Source: Lachnospiraceae bacterium (GTDB taxonomy: Bacteria; Bacillota; Clostridia; Lachnospirales; Lachnospiraceae). Taken from it: DNA of 64,000 nucleotides. The position numbers and the translations under genes are program-made. The notes under the pieces were generated by a model, which saw only the letters and a program-made list of their open reading frames with translations, ran no database searches and was not told the DNA's origin. The DNA is taken from positions 129,791 to 193,790 of the forward strand of contig SVFM01000002.1 of NCBI GenBank assembly GCA_015056865.1. The letters are read 5' to 3'. Shown here piece after piece: positions 1-7,583 of this stretch; within the stretch, counting starts at the first letter, position 1; the number at the start of each line of letters is the position of its first letter.

Positions 1-492
1 AGGCCCTGTGGATGCCCTGTGCGCTGCAGGATTGGCAGGATTGTCAAACTGCCCCAGGATCACTGCGCCGGGAATGGAATCACGCAATTCCTCCGCCTTG
101 GCAATGGCTCCCTTCATCCCCTTTGCCCCTTCCGTCAGCACCAGCTTGGCACCATATGCCCCCAGCAAAGTACGCCGCTCCACACTCATGGTATCCGGCA
201 GTGTAAGAATCGCCTGATACCCCTTGGAGGCAGCTACCGCCGCCAAACCAATCCCTGTATTACCGGAAGTAGGCTCAATAATGGTTGCTCCAGGCTTTAA
301 AATTCCATTTCGCTCTCCATCCTCTATCATCTCCAGCGCCACCCTGTCCTTTACAGAACCGGCCGGGTTTAAATATTCCAATTTAGCAAGAAGGGATACC
401 CCTTTCGCCCCTATCCGTTTTGCATAACGATCTGCCTGCAAAAGCGGTGTATTTCCTATCAGCTCCAATGCACTCTTTTTGATATCAGCCAT
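1..492 (-). CDS. cysK: Cysteine synthase (O-acetylserine sulfhydrylase), N-terminal part
   Basis: PLP enzyme that makes L-cysteine from O-acetylserine and sulfide in the cytoplasm. The gene runs off the left edge; 164 codons are visible. Motifs seen: ELIGNTPLL near the N-terminus, the PLP-lysine motif PAGSVKDR, the phosphate/substrate loop TSGNTG, and GQFDNPANP near the edge, in the usual CysK order. The ATG at 492 is preferred over an in-frame ATG at 504 because GGAG lies 8 bases before it. A strong promoter lies just upstream. CysK and cystathionine beta-synthase-like paralogs share these motifs, but length and order fit CysK. Confidence 0.93.
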   Translation of the reverse strand, partial: MADIKKSALELIGNTPLLQADRYAKRIGAKGVSLLAKLEYLNPAGSVKDRVALEMIEDGERNGILKPGATIIEPTSGNTGIGLAAVAASKGYQAILTLPDTMSVERRTLLGAYGAKLVLTEGAKGMKGAIAKAEELRDSIPGAVILGQFDNPANPAAHRASTGP

Positions 493-535
493 AATATTCT
501 CCATTTCATATTGATTTACTAGGAATTCTGTTTTG

Positions 536-564
536 ATTATAACAACCCATATATTTGATGTCAA
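536..564 (-). promoter_or_regulatory. Promoter of cysK
   Basis: On the minus strand TTGACA (564-559) and TATAAT (541-536) are separated by exactly 17 bases: a perfect sigma-A consensus match about 45 bases before the cysK start. No S-box or T-box leader fits in the short leader. Confidence 0.85.
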
Positions 565-586
565 TACATGTGGAATCAAATTTATA

Positions 587-615
587 GTTACATCCGCTTT
601 GCATTGTGCTATACT
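587..615 (+). promoter_or_regulatory. Possible promoter of the GNAT gene
   Basis: GTTACA (587-592), 17-base spacer, TATACT (610-615), upstream of the acetyltransferase start at 661. The -35 box matches at only 4 of 6 positions. Confidence 0.4.
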
Positions 616-660
616 AAAGACAATCTTTGCAACACACCACTGACAGAAAGGCGATGTATC

Positions 661-1155
661 ATGGAAAAAGATCATATTTTCACATCCACACGCCTCACCT
701 TCCGGGGCATCAACGAGACAGACACCAAACTTTTGGTCAAATGGCGCTCTGACGAAACAGTGATACGATATTTTCGTAATCCTGTACCTGTCACCGAAGC
801 CGGACACACAAAATGGTACCGGGAATCCTATTCCTCCAATCCAAACCGATATGATTTTATCATTTTCGAAAAAAAATTCGGTCAGGCCATTGGCACTGTA
901 GGGGTCAATGACCTGAACCGGGAATCCGAATCCTGCGAAATATCATATATGATTGCCGAGTCCGCTTTTCAACGCAAAGGCTATGCAGTGGAAGCAATCG
1001 GCGCCATGATGGACTTCATGCTAACGGAAGATATCCGGCACTTTTTTGCCGAGATCCATTCGGATAATCTGGCCTCCATCCGAACCATAAAAAAACTGGG
1101 GTATGAAGCTTATACACAGCGCCCGCCGTTTCTCATTTACCACAAAGTGTACTAA
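661..1155 (+). CDS. GNAT family N-acetyltransferase (RimJ/RimL-like)
   Basis: Predicted acetyl-CoA-dependent N-acetyltransferase, 164 residues; the substrate cannot be read from sequence. N-terminal strand STRLTFRGINETD and the acetyl-CoA-binding segment around QRKGYAVEAIGAM follow the RimJ/RimL pattern, with SDNLASIRTIKKLGYE as the typical last helix-strand. The ATG at 661 follows a GAAAGG element; the longer open frame starting at 568 lacks one and includes the promoter. It is divergent from cysK and convergent with the racemase gene, so it is probably monocistronic. Confidence 0.85.
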   Translation: MEKDHIFTSTRLTFRGINETDTKLLVKWRSDETVIRYFRNPVPVTEAGHTKWYRESYSSNPNRYDFIIFEKKFGQAIGTVGVNDLNRESESCEISYMIAESAFQRKGYAVEAIGAMMDFMLTEDIRHFFAEIHSDNLASIRTIKKLGYEAYTQRPPFLIYHKVY

Positions 1156-1185
1156 GGGCTTTTCCTCACAAAGCGAAATGCTTTC

Positions 1186-2304
1186 TTATACCACCACTCG
1201 CTCCAGTCGGCCGCCCAGCCGGCTGAAGACTTCATTGGTAATGGTGCCACACCACCCGGCAAACTGCTCCCCTGAGATACTTTCCTGCCCGGACTTGCCG
1301 ATCAGCACCGCTTCATCACCCTGGGAAATATCAGAAACCTCTGTCACATCTACCAACATCTGATCCATGCACACTCTGCCTATGATAGGCGCCCTCTTTC
1401 CACGAATGAGAACATATCCGCGTCCGGCAATCTCCCGGAATACGCCATCTGCATAGCCAATGGAAAGGGCTGCGATCCTGGTATCTTCTCCGGCCCTAAA
1501 GACAAGGCCGTACCCTGCCCCTTCACCCTTATTGACCTTTCTCACACTCTGCACCCGGGTCTTTAGTTCCAACACCGGCAAAAGGGAAATGCCACTACTA
1601 TTCCAATCTCCCTCCTGACTAAGTAGCCCGTAAAGTGCAATGCCGGGGCGACAATAATCATACTGCAACCAGGGATAATTCAGCATCCCGTAGCTGCCCT
1701 GCAGATGCCTGGAAAATCCTTTGATCCCCTGCCTGTGCAGCCAGGCAGTCACCTGTTCAAAGCGCCCTATCTGCTCCAGAGTAAATGCCCTGTCTTTCTC
1801 CTTACAGCTGTCAGACACACACAGCTGTGAAAAAATCCCACCCACCCGGATACCGGGTGTCTGAAATATCTCTGCAATACGTTCTGCTTCCTCATAAGAA
1901 ACTCCCAACCTGTGCATTCCTGTATCAATTCCCACGTGTACCTTGAAGCCTCCGCCTACCCGCTGCAATTCATTGGCATATTCCCGGTCCACCAATGTCT
2001 GGGTAAGATCATAATCAAGCAGATCCTGAAACCTGGCCGGATAGGTATAGCCCAGCACCAGAATCAGGCCTTTTACCCCTGCCTTTCGCAGGCGTACCCC
2101 TTCTTCTGCGCAGGCCACACAATAATCCTCTATTCCCAGCTCAGTAAGCTTTTCTACCATAGGAAGCATCCCATGTCCATAGGCGTCTGCCTTTACTGCC
2201 GGCATCAATCTGCAGGTTTCCGGCACCAGGCTGCGCAGCTGTTCCACATTGTGCTGCAAATGATCCATATTTAATTCCACCCAGGCTCTGCTCTTTCCGC
2301 TCAT
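1186..2304 (-). CDS. VanT-type serine/alanine racemase, soluble half (VanTr-like)
   Basis: Fold-type III PLP racemase of 372 residues, the alanine racemase family. PLP lysine K38 lies in MPAVKADAYGHG, the second catalytic Tyr is in AGYGLVF, and RVCMDQ is present. The C-terminal motif reads TITNEV, with Asn357 where alanine racemases have Tyr (Tyr354 of Geobacillus Alr). Asn there is known from VanT serine racemases and from a Y354N mutant that gains serine racemization. It follows the membrane gene by one base and lies downstream of a VanG-like ligase, so D-Ser supply is the likely role. Known VanT is one membrane-racemase chain; the vanL operon has the same split. A housekeeping alanine racemase is the alternative. 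Confidence 0.82.
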   Translation of the reverse strand: MSGKSRAWVELNMDHLQHNVEQLRSLVPETCRLMPAVKADAYGHGMLPMVEKLTELGIEDYCVACAEEGVRLRKAGVKGLILVLGYTYPARFQDLLDYDLTQTLVDREYANELQRVGGGFKVHVGIDTGMHRLGVSYEEAERIAEIFQTPGIRVGGIFSQLCVSDSCKEKDRAFTLEQIGRFEQVTAWLHRQGIKGFSRHLQGSYGMLNYPWLQYDYCRPGIALYGLLSQEGDWNSSGISLLPVLELKTRVQSVRKVNKGEGAGYGLVFRAGEDTRIAALSIGYADGVFREIAGRGYVLIRGKRAPIIGRVCMDQMLVDVTEVSDISQGDEAVLIGKSGQESISGEQFAGWCGTITNEVFSRLGGRLERVVV

Positions 2305-2305
2305 A

Positions 2306-3346
2306 CTATTCCTTCCCTCTTCCTTTCCCCTGCCAATGCCTGATCCGCTCCACCAACAAGCAAATCACTGCGGATACACCTACACTGATGGCACATACTG
2401 CCAGGTAGTGCAACATGGTATTTTCTACTAAAACCTTTGTCAATCCTACCGTCCTTGCCATCCCGCGGACCAATATTATACAAAGAGGATGTAGCAAATA
2501 AATCCACAAAGACAATTCACGCCATTTTTTATCCATGGTCCCTTTTCTTTTATTGCTATGAGCGGCCCCGGAAAGCAGAATCGAAAACAAAAAGTACATG
2601 ACCAAAGGCAGCGCAAAATACATACTATTATGCCTCTGCCAGCCTTTTTCATAGGTCAGTGCTCCCTCTGTCAGCATCAGGAGCAACGATATTCCAAGTC
2701 CTATCAAATCCTTTGGCCAGTTCTGGCCTTTCTTTCTTCTGAATATCACGCCCATCCACAAAAACAGAGGAGCATAAAAAAGACCGTTTCTTGTATAATC
2801 GCTGATGGAAAATATCTGATCATAGAAATTCCTGCCTATATCTGTCCCCATCACCAACCCACCGTAGCTGTCCCCCAAAGTTCCAGCTATGTAAAGGATG
2901 GACACAAGGATACCACTTTGCAATTCACCACACAACCTGATCAAAGCCATTACGATCAAACATCCCAAAATGACTGCCGGAAAATACCACAGATGATAAA
3001 AGGTTCCATCTAAAAAAATATCCCGCAAAACTCCGGTGATTCCTCCTATCTGTTTACCGGCATACCAATTTACGGGCAGATAAAGGATTGTGGCAAAAGC
3101 ATACAAACGGATCATCTTGGCCACATAATTTCCCACCTGCCCCGGTGCACTCAGCACAAAATAACCTGCAACCATCAGGAAAAAGGGAACTGCAACCCGA
3201 AACAGACAATAGGTGATCAAATAATCCGCCGTCTCATTCACAACCATAAAAGGTCCGATATGTATTGCCACCACCATCAAGGCGGCAGCCAAGCGAAATC
3301 TATGGATCCACTGATTCTCTTTTCTGCTTTCCATCTCTCCTGTCAT
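2306..3346 (-). CDS. Membrane acyltransferase-3 domain protein, VanT membrane half (VanTm-like)
   Basis: Polytopic membrane protein (346 residues, about 10 hydrophobic segments) of the acyltransferase-3 family, with the family's N-terminal RLAAALMVVAIHIGPF segment. The same domain forms the N-terminal half of VanT serine racemases, where it is thought to aid serine uptake or membrane location. The start at 3346 has GGAG 10 bases upstream; a start at 3385 would overlap the ligase by 35 bases. The stop is one base before the racemase start and in another frame, so this is a genuine split, not one ORF with an in-frame stop. An O-acetyltransferase role cannot be excluded. Confidence 0.78.
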   Translation of the reverse strand: MTGEMESRKENQWIHRFRLAAALMVVAIHIGPFMVVNETADYLITYCLFRVAVPFFLMVAGYFVLSAPGQVGNYVAKMIRLYAFATILYLPVNWYAGKQIGGITGVLRDIFLDGTFYHLWYFPAVILGCLIVMALIRLCGELQSGILVSILYIAGTLGDSYGGLVMGTDIGRNFYDQIFSISDYTRNGLFYAPLFLWMGVIFRRKKGQNWPKDLIGLGISLLLMLTEGALTYEKGWQRHNSMYFALPLVMYFLFSILLSGAAHSNKRKGTMDKKWRELSLWIYLLHPLCIILVRGMARTVGLTKVLVENTMLHYLAVCAISVGVSAVICLLVERIRHWQGKGRGKE

Positions 3347-3350
3347 CTCT

Positions 3351-4406
3351 CTACATCTCCTGCAAAGTCTGTCCGATAAGATCATTTACGATTTGGGCAA
3401 ATCCCAGACCAATCCCCTTCATCATGTTAGGGAACCTGCTGTGGGAGGTAAAGCCCGGTATGGTATTGACCTCGTTAAAATAAATCTCTCCCGTAGGTGT
3501 CAAAAACATATCTACCCTGGAAAAGCCACTGCACCGCAGTGCCCGGTAAATGGTCCCTGCAGTCCTTTTAATCTCTTCTGCCTTCTGACTGCTTATCCGA
3601 GCCGGCACATGAATACTGGACGTCTTTAAAGTATATTTCTCTGTATAGTCAAAAAATCCCTCAGAAAGCTCAATTTCATCTACCACACCTATGGTCAGCT
3701 CCTCATCCCCCATCACAGCGCAGCCCACTTCGAAGCCCTCTATCATTTGCTCCATCAGGATCAAACTGTCATGCGCAAATGCCTCTTTCACCGCTTTTTC
3801 CAGTTCTGCCTCGCACATTACCTTGGTAATCCCGAAGGAAGAACCGGCTCTTAAAGGTTTTACAAAAACAGGATAGCCCAGTTCCTCAGCCAGCTCCTTT
3901 GCCTGCTCCTTCTCCTTGACTGTCAGTAGTACGGAGGCCGGAACTTTTACCCCCGCAGCGGCAGCCATCCGATGTGCCATATCCTTATCCATACAAAGGG
4001 CAGATGCCAGCACATTACATCCCACTATGGGAATCCCTGCCAGCTCCAACACCCCCTGCACGGTGCCATCCTCCCCATTTTTGCCGTGAAGCACAGGAAA
4101 AGCCGCATCCAACGATAGGGTTTTGATTCCTTCCTCTTCCCGGATCCAAAGGCCATGCAGCTGCCTGTCCGGAGACACAACAACCGGAACGCATCCGGAA
4201 TCCTCCTCCCAGGTATTCTCTAAGATCTTATCCGTTTGTCCCCGATATATCAGCCATTTCCCTTCTCTTGTGATACCGATCAGTACCGGTTCGTACTTCT
4301 CTCTATTTATATGCGTGATCACCGCATGTGCGGACTGTAAAGACACCCCATATTCCGAGGAGCATCCTCCGAACAAAACTGCTATTTTTTTCTTCTCTGT
4401 CTGCAT
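3351..4406 (-). CDS. VanG-like D-alanine:D-serine (or D-Ala) ligase
   Basis: ATP-grasp ligase of 351 residues joining D-Ala to a second D-amino acid for peptidoglycan precursors. Family motifs: FGGCSSEYGVSL (1-25 region), HGKNGEDGTVQG (107-118), GCNVLASALCMDK, and the metal-binding NEVNTIPGFTSHSRFPNMM end. The omega loop reads FFDYTEKYT (251-259). The E-K-Y triad extended in this way recalls VanC/E/G D-Ser ligases, and the whole sequence reads closer to VanG than to typical Ddl. It is first in a tight unit with VanT-like membrane and racemase genes. No VanXY, VanY, VanW or VanRS is in view, so it may be a cryptic or housekeeping relative. AGGGGG precedes the ATG. Confidence 0.85.
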   Translation of the reverse strand: MQTEKKKIAVLFGGCSSEYGVSLQSAHAVITHINREKYEPVLIGITREGKWLIYRGQTDKILENTWEEDSGCVPVVVSPDRQLHGLWIREEEGIKTLSLDAAFPVLHGKNGEDGTVQGVLELAGIPIVGCNVLASALCMDKDMAHRMAAAAGVKVPASVLLTVKEKEQAKELAEELGYPVFVKPLRAGSSFGITKVMCEAELEKAVKEAFAHDSLILMEQMIEGFEVGCAVMGDEELTIGVVDEIELSEGFFDYTEKYTLKTSSIHVPARISSQKAEEIKRTAGTIYRALRCSGFSRVDMFLTPTGEIYFNEVNTIPGFTSHSRFPNMMKGIGLGFAQIVNDLIGQTLQEM

Positions 4407-4563
4407 GATAAAAGCCCCCTTTTTCTATCTAATATATAGACTCCCATAAGCTTCTGAAGGTTACGGACATCTGATACCAGTGTAACAGACCTCCATTTGC
4501 TTTTCTTTAACATGAGATTGAGATTTTTTTAAGAATGTCTTAAATTTTTTCTTTCCTGAAATC

Positions 4564-4592
4564 TTGCATCACTCCACAACTTTCGCTATAAT
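4564..4592 (+). promoter_or_regulatory. Promoter of the DAHP synthase gene
   Basis: TTGCAT (4564-4569), 17-base spacer, TATAAT (4587-4592), about 40 bases before the start codon. The leader is too short for a T-box or attenuator, so control is more likely allosteric or at initiation. Confidence 0.75.
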
Positions 4593-4631
4593 AGTAAAAG
4601 CAAATTTATAGAAGAAAGAAGGTTTTCAACC

Positions 4632-5660
4632 ATGGCTTTTGAATTTATAAAAAAATTACCCACCCCCGAGGAGATCCGCCAGCAGCTTCCCCTTCCCGCC
4701 GAACTGGCAGAATTAAAAGTAAAAAGGGATGCTGAAATTCGAGACGTTCTCACCGGCAAGAGCAATAAATTTCTGGTGATCGTAGGACCCTGTTCTGCCG
4801 ACAATGAGGATGCCGTCTGCGACTATGTTAGCCGACTGGGCAAAGTAAACGAAAAGGTAAAGGACAGGCTTGTTCTGATTCCCAGAATCTACACCAACAA
4901 GCCCCGCACCACAGGAGACGGCTACAAGGGTATTGCCTCCCAGCCTGATCCGGAGAAAAAGCCCGACTTTCTGGCCGGATTGATCGCCCTTCGCAAAATG
5001 CAGATACGCGCTATCACAGAAAGCGGTCTGACTTCTGCGGACGAAATGCTCTATCCGGAAAATTGGCTCTATGTATCAGATCTTCTGTCTTACGTTGCCA
5101 TCGGAGCCCGCTCCGTGGAAGACCAGCTACACCGCCTGACCGTCAGCGGTTTTGATGTGGCTGCCGGTATGAAGAATCCTACCAGTGGCGATTTTGCCGT
5201 TATGCTTAATTCTGTATATGCTGCTCAGCACCCTCACTCCTTCACCTATCGGGGCTGGGAAGTAAATACCACCGGCAACGATCTGGCACACACCGTACTG
5301 CGCGGCGCAGTCAATAAGCATGGCAATTCCATCCCCAACTACCATTATGAGGATCTTAATTTCCTTCTGAATCTGTACAATGAACGTGATCTGAAGAATC
5401 CTGCCTGCATTATCGACTCCAACCACAGCAACTCCGATAAAAAATATGCACAGCAGATCCGCATTGTCAAAGAGGTCATGCACAGCCGCAAACTGAACCC
5501 GGACATCCACTCTCTGGTCAAGGGCGTTATGATCGAAAGCTACATCGAGGAAGGATGCCAGAAGGTAGGCGGAGGTGTGTACGGCAAATCCATTACCGAT
5601 CCCTGCCTGGGCTGGGCTGATACGGAAAAGTTGATTTATGATATTGCAGACTATGAATAA
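4632..5660 (+). CDS. aroF: 3-deoxy-7-phosphoheptulonate synthase (DAHP synthase, AroG/F/H class I)
   Basis: First step of the shikimate pathway: condenses phosphoenolpyruvate and erythrose-4-phosphate. The 342-residue sequence has the class I signature IVGPCSADNEDAV, the PEP-binding region RIYTNKPRTTGDGYKG, GMKNPTSGDFAVM, the metal/active-site DSNHSNSDKK, and the ending GVYGKSITDPCLGW. Length equals the feedback-regulated E. coli enzymes, whose N-terminal arm is present here; which aromatic amino acid inhibits it cannot be told, so the symbol is nominal. AGAAGG lies upstream of the ATG. A small gene follows after 14 bases. Confidence 0.94.
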   Translation: MAFEFIKKLPTPEEIRQQLPLPAELAELKVKRDAEIRDVLTGKSNKFLVIVGPCSADNEDAVCDYVSRLGKVNEKVKDRLVLIPRIYTNKPRTTGDGYKGIASQPDPEKKPDFLAGLIALRKMQIRAITESGLTSADEMLYPENWLYVSDLLSYVAIGARSVEDQLHRLTVSGFDVAAGMKNPTSGDFAVMLNSVYAAQHPHSFTYRGWEVNTTGNDLAHTVLRGAVNKHGNSIPNYHYEDLNFLLNLYNERDLKNPACIIDSNHSNSDKKYAQQIRIVKEVMHSRKLNPDIHSLVKGVMIESYIEEGCQKVGGGVYGKSITDPCLGWADTEKLIYDIADYE

Positions 5661-5674
5661 TAGGAGAACTGACT

Positions 5675-5848
5675 GTGAATCGTTTTGAATATGTTGTAGA
5701 AAATATAGACGGCGACTATGCCCACCTGCGCAGAACAGACGACCCCGATGCCGAATTGAAACTGGTGGCAAGGGCTCTCCTGCCCCCGGAGATCACTGAG
5801 GGCGCAGAATTGATCTATGAATGGATGCAGTACAGTATAAAAGAATAA
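5675..5848 (+). CDS. Small acidic protein of unknown function, 57 residues (GTG start)
   Basis: Not recognised with certainty. GTG at 5675 has AGGAG exactly 8 bases upstream, and the 57-codon frame ends at 5848, just before a strong terminator. The protein starts NRFEYVVENIDGDYAHLRR, then has ARALLPPEITEG and ends EWMQYSIKE. This strand-rich 'IDGDYA...LLP..I.EG' pattern faintly recalls DUF3006-type small proteins. It is 14 bases downstream of aroF and probably co-transcribed; a role linked to aromatic biosynthesis is only a guess. Confidence 0.72.
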   Translation: MNRFEYVVENIDGDYAHLRRTDDPDAELKLVARALLPPEITEGAELIYEWMQYSIKE

Positions 5849-5858
5849 AATTAATTTT

Positions 5859-5899
5859 AAAGGACATAGCAAATTTTTAGGCTATGTCCTTTCTTTTGA
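5859..5899 (+). terminator. Terminator of the aroF unit
   Basis: A perfect 12-bp stem (AAAGGACATAGC, 5859-5870, with its complement at 5881-5892) closes a 10-base AT-rich loop and is followed by CTTTTG. AT-rich flanks on both sides could also stop the convergent xerD transcript. Confidence 0.85.
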
Positions 5900-5937
5900 C
5901 AAATTTAATTATTAAGTTGAGGAGAATAAAAATACGC

Positions 5938-6822
5938 TCATCCTCTTGGATGTGCCTTCTCATACACTTCCCGGATGCGGCTATGATTCATGTTGGCATA
6001 AATCTGAGTGGTAGAAATATCCGAGTGCCCCAGCATTTCCTGCACACTCCTTAAGTCAGCACCGTTTTCCACCAGATGTGCCGCAAAGGAATGCCTGAGG
6101 GTATGAGGTGCGATCTCATCCTCTATACCGGCCTTCCGGGCATAATACTTGATCAGCTTCCAAAATCCCTGTCTGCTCATGGCACTGCCGGAACAATTGA
6201 CAAACAACAGCGGATCATTCTTATCCTGCAAAAGCGTCTCTCTGGCATCCTCCATATACTGAAGTAAGGCTTTCCTGGCCTGTTTCCCAAAAGGGATGAT
6301 TCGCTCCTTGTCAGCATCCCTGCAGACAATAAACCCCATTTGCAAATTTATGTCCATAATCCTTAACGAGATCAGTTCCGAAACACGGATCCCTGTGGCA
6401 TACAAAAGCTCTAACATGGCCTTGTCCCGACGTTCCTTCGGACTTGTACCGGAGGGTTGTTCCAACAACTTCACCACCTGCTTCGCACTCATGATCCCCG
6501 GTATCTTCTTTTCAATCTTGGGAGCACGCAGCACATCAGAGATATCTTCTGCCACCATACCCTCTCGAAACAAAAAATGATAAAAGGCCTTAATAGATGC
6601 AATATTTCTGGAAACTGTAGCAGGGGTAAATCCCTCCTTCTCCAGATAAAGCACATAAGAATTCAAATTGGTCTGTGTAACCCGCTTCATGTCCAAAACA
6701 TCCTGCGCTTGCAAAAAGGCTACAAACTTCTTAAGATCGCGCTGATATGACACCATGGTATTCTCAGACGCTTTCTTCACATTATGTAAATAAAAAACAA
6801 ACGCATCCAATGCTCTTTCCAT
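5938..6822 (-). CDS. xerD: Site-specific tyrosine recombinase XerD
   Basis: Tyrosine recombinase of 294 residues that resolves chromosome dimers at dif. The N-terminal SAM-like core-binding domain covers about residues 1-90. Catalytic residues are visible: Arg in ATGIRVSEL, Lys in the DADKERIIPFG hairpin, HTLRHSFAAHL, LGHSDISTTQIYAN with the terminal His and nucleophile Tyr. Length and the full R-K-H-R-H-Y set fit XerC/D, and the adjacent spoIIM gene is a Firmicutes arrangement for xerD. No integrase-type N-terminal arm or att-like repeat was seen, so a mobile-element integrase is unlikely. Confidence 0.9.
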   Translation of the reverse strand: MERALDAFVFYLHNVKKASENTMVSYQRDLKKFVAFLQAQDVLDMKRVTQTNLNSYVLYLEKEGFTPATVSRNIASIKAFYHFLFREGMVAEDISDVLRAPKIEKKIPGIMSAKQVVKLLEQPSGTSPKERRDKAMLELLYATGIRVSELISLRIMDINLQMGFIVCRDADKERIIPFGKQARKALLQYMEDARETLLQDKNDPLLFVNCSGSAMSRQGFWKLIKYYARKAGIEDEIAPHTLRHSFAAHLVENGADLRSVQEMLGHSDISTTQIYANMNHSRIREVYEKAHPRG

Positions 6823-6895
6823 GAAAAAATGAACCTTCTCTCTAAATCGTTAGAATTACATTATAATCAGAAAATCACGGAAAAGCAATCATAAT

Positions 6896-7507
6896 TTAAA
6901 AAATTTTTAACAATCCTATCACCAACATAGGATTTACATAACTTTCCAATACCGCTCCTATTATGACAACCACTGCTACTTTTGAAAAATGCAGGATCCA
7001 TTTTTGAATTTCCTGCCGTTTATTTCCGATGTATGTGCCGGATACCTTTCCCGGAAAGTAGATGCTCCTGCACAGCTCAGCCCCCTCATGCAGCAGTAAA
7101 ATCCATGCCGGCACGTAAAAAATATACTGTGGAAAAGCCATAACCACCATCAACACAATCCCCTTAATACCATAGCGCATAATGGAGACAGACAAGATCA
7201 TTCCCAAAGAACACCCCAGCCAACCTGCATAAGTATATACGGCAGCCACACCTAAATAGGTAGACGCCAGCAAAATAATTCCGATAACAAAGCCCAGCCT
7301 CTTTTTTAACACATATACCAAAAAACTACTGTTCTCCACAGACATATATTTCATTTGATACAGAGAAGACTCGTCCAACAGTCCAATCTTAGCCAAAAGA
7401 GAGCTTCCACCAGCATTAATGATAAATATGCCTAAAAGTACACCTGCCAAAAAAGCAGCTAGAAGCGGCACATTTCTATGGAACCTTATTGCACGAAAAA
7501 ACCTCAT
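6896..7507 (-). CDS. spoIIM: Stage II sporulation protein M-like membrane protein
   Basis: Integral membrane protein of 203 residues with about five hydrophobic helices, of the SpoIIM/DUF95 family. In sporulating Firmicutes SpoIIM works with SpoIID and SpoIIP to degrade septal peptidoglycan during engulfment. Seen here: LLAAFLAGVLLGIFIINAG at the N-terminus, a central GWLGCSLGMILSV helix, FPQYIFYVPAWILL, and a final helix with a short cytoplasmic tail. GAGGTG lies five bases before the ATG. Position beside xerD supports the name. Family members without a sporulation role exist. Confidence 0.83.
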   Translation of the reverse strand: MRFFRAIRFHRNVPLLAAFLAGVLLGIFIINAGGSSLLAKIGLLDESSLYQMKYMSVENSSFLVYVLKKRLGFVIGIILLASTYLGVAAVYTYAGWLGCSLGMILSVSIMRYGIKGIVLMVVMAFPQYIFYVPAWILLLHEGAELCRSIYFPGKVSGTYIGNKRQEIQKWILHFSKVAVVVIIGAVLESYVNPMLVIGLLKIF

Positions 7508-7583
7508 GTATTCACCTCAATGGTATTATTTCAGAACTTCCCTACCATTTTATGATGAAAACATGAGGTTCATGCCACTGGAC

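Noticed and set aside
1156-1185. Terminator between GNAT and racemase genes
   Set aside because: Only a 5-bp AAAGC/GCTTT stem without a clean T-run; too weak to call.
1186-2304. Plain housekeeping alanine racemase
   Set aside because: Kept as an alternative, but Asn at the Tyr354 position and the VanT-like membrane neighbour favour a VanT-type racemase.
4440-4631. T-box or other attenuator before aroF
   Set aside because: The leader after the predicted start is only about 40 bases; no specifier or antiterminator sequence.
5127-5771. 214-codon minus-strand frame opposite aroF and the small gene
   Set aside because: Overlaps DAHP synthase and the well-signalled 57-residue gene; no ribosome-binding site.
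5938-6822. Phage or island integrase
   Set aside because: Full XerD motifs, spoIIM neighbour, and no att repeats or phage genes around it.
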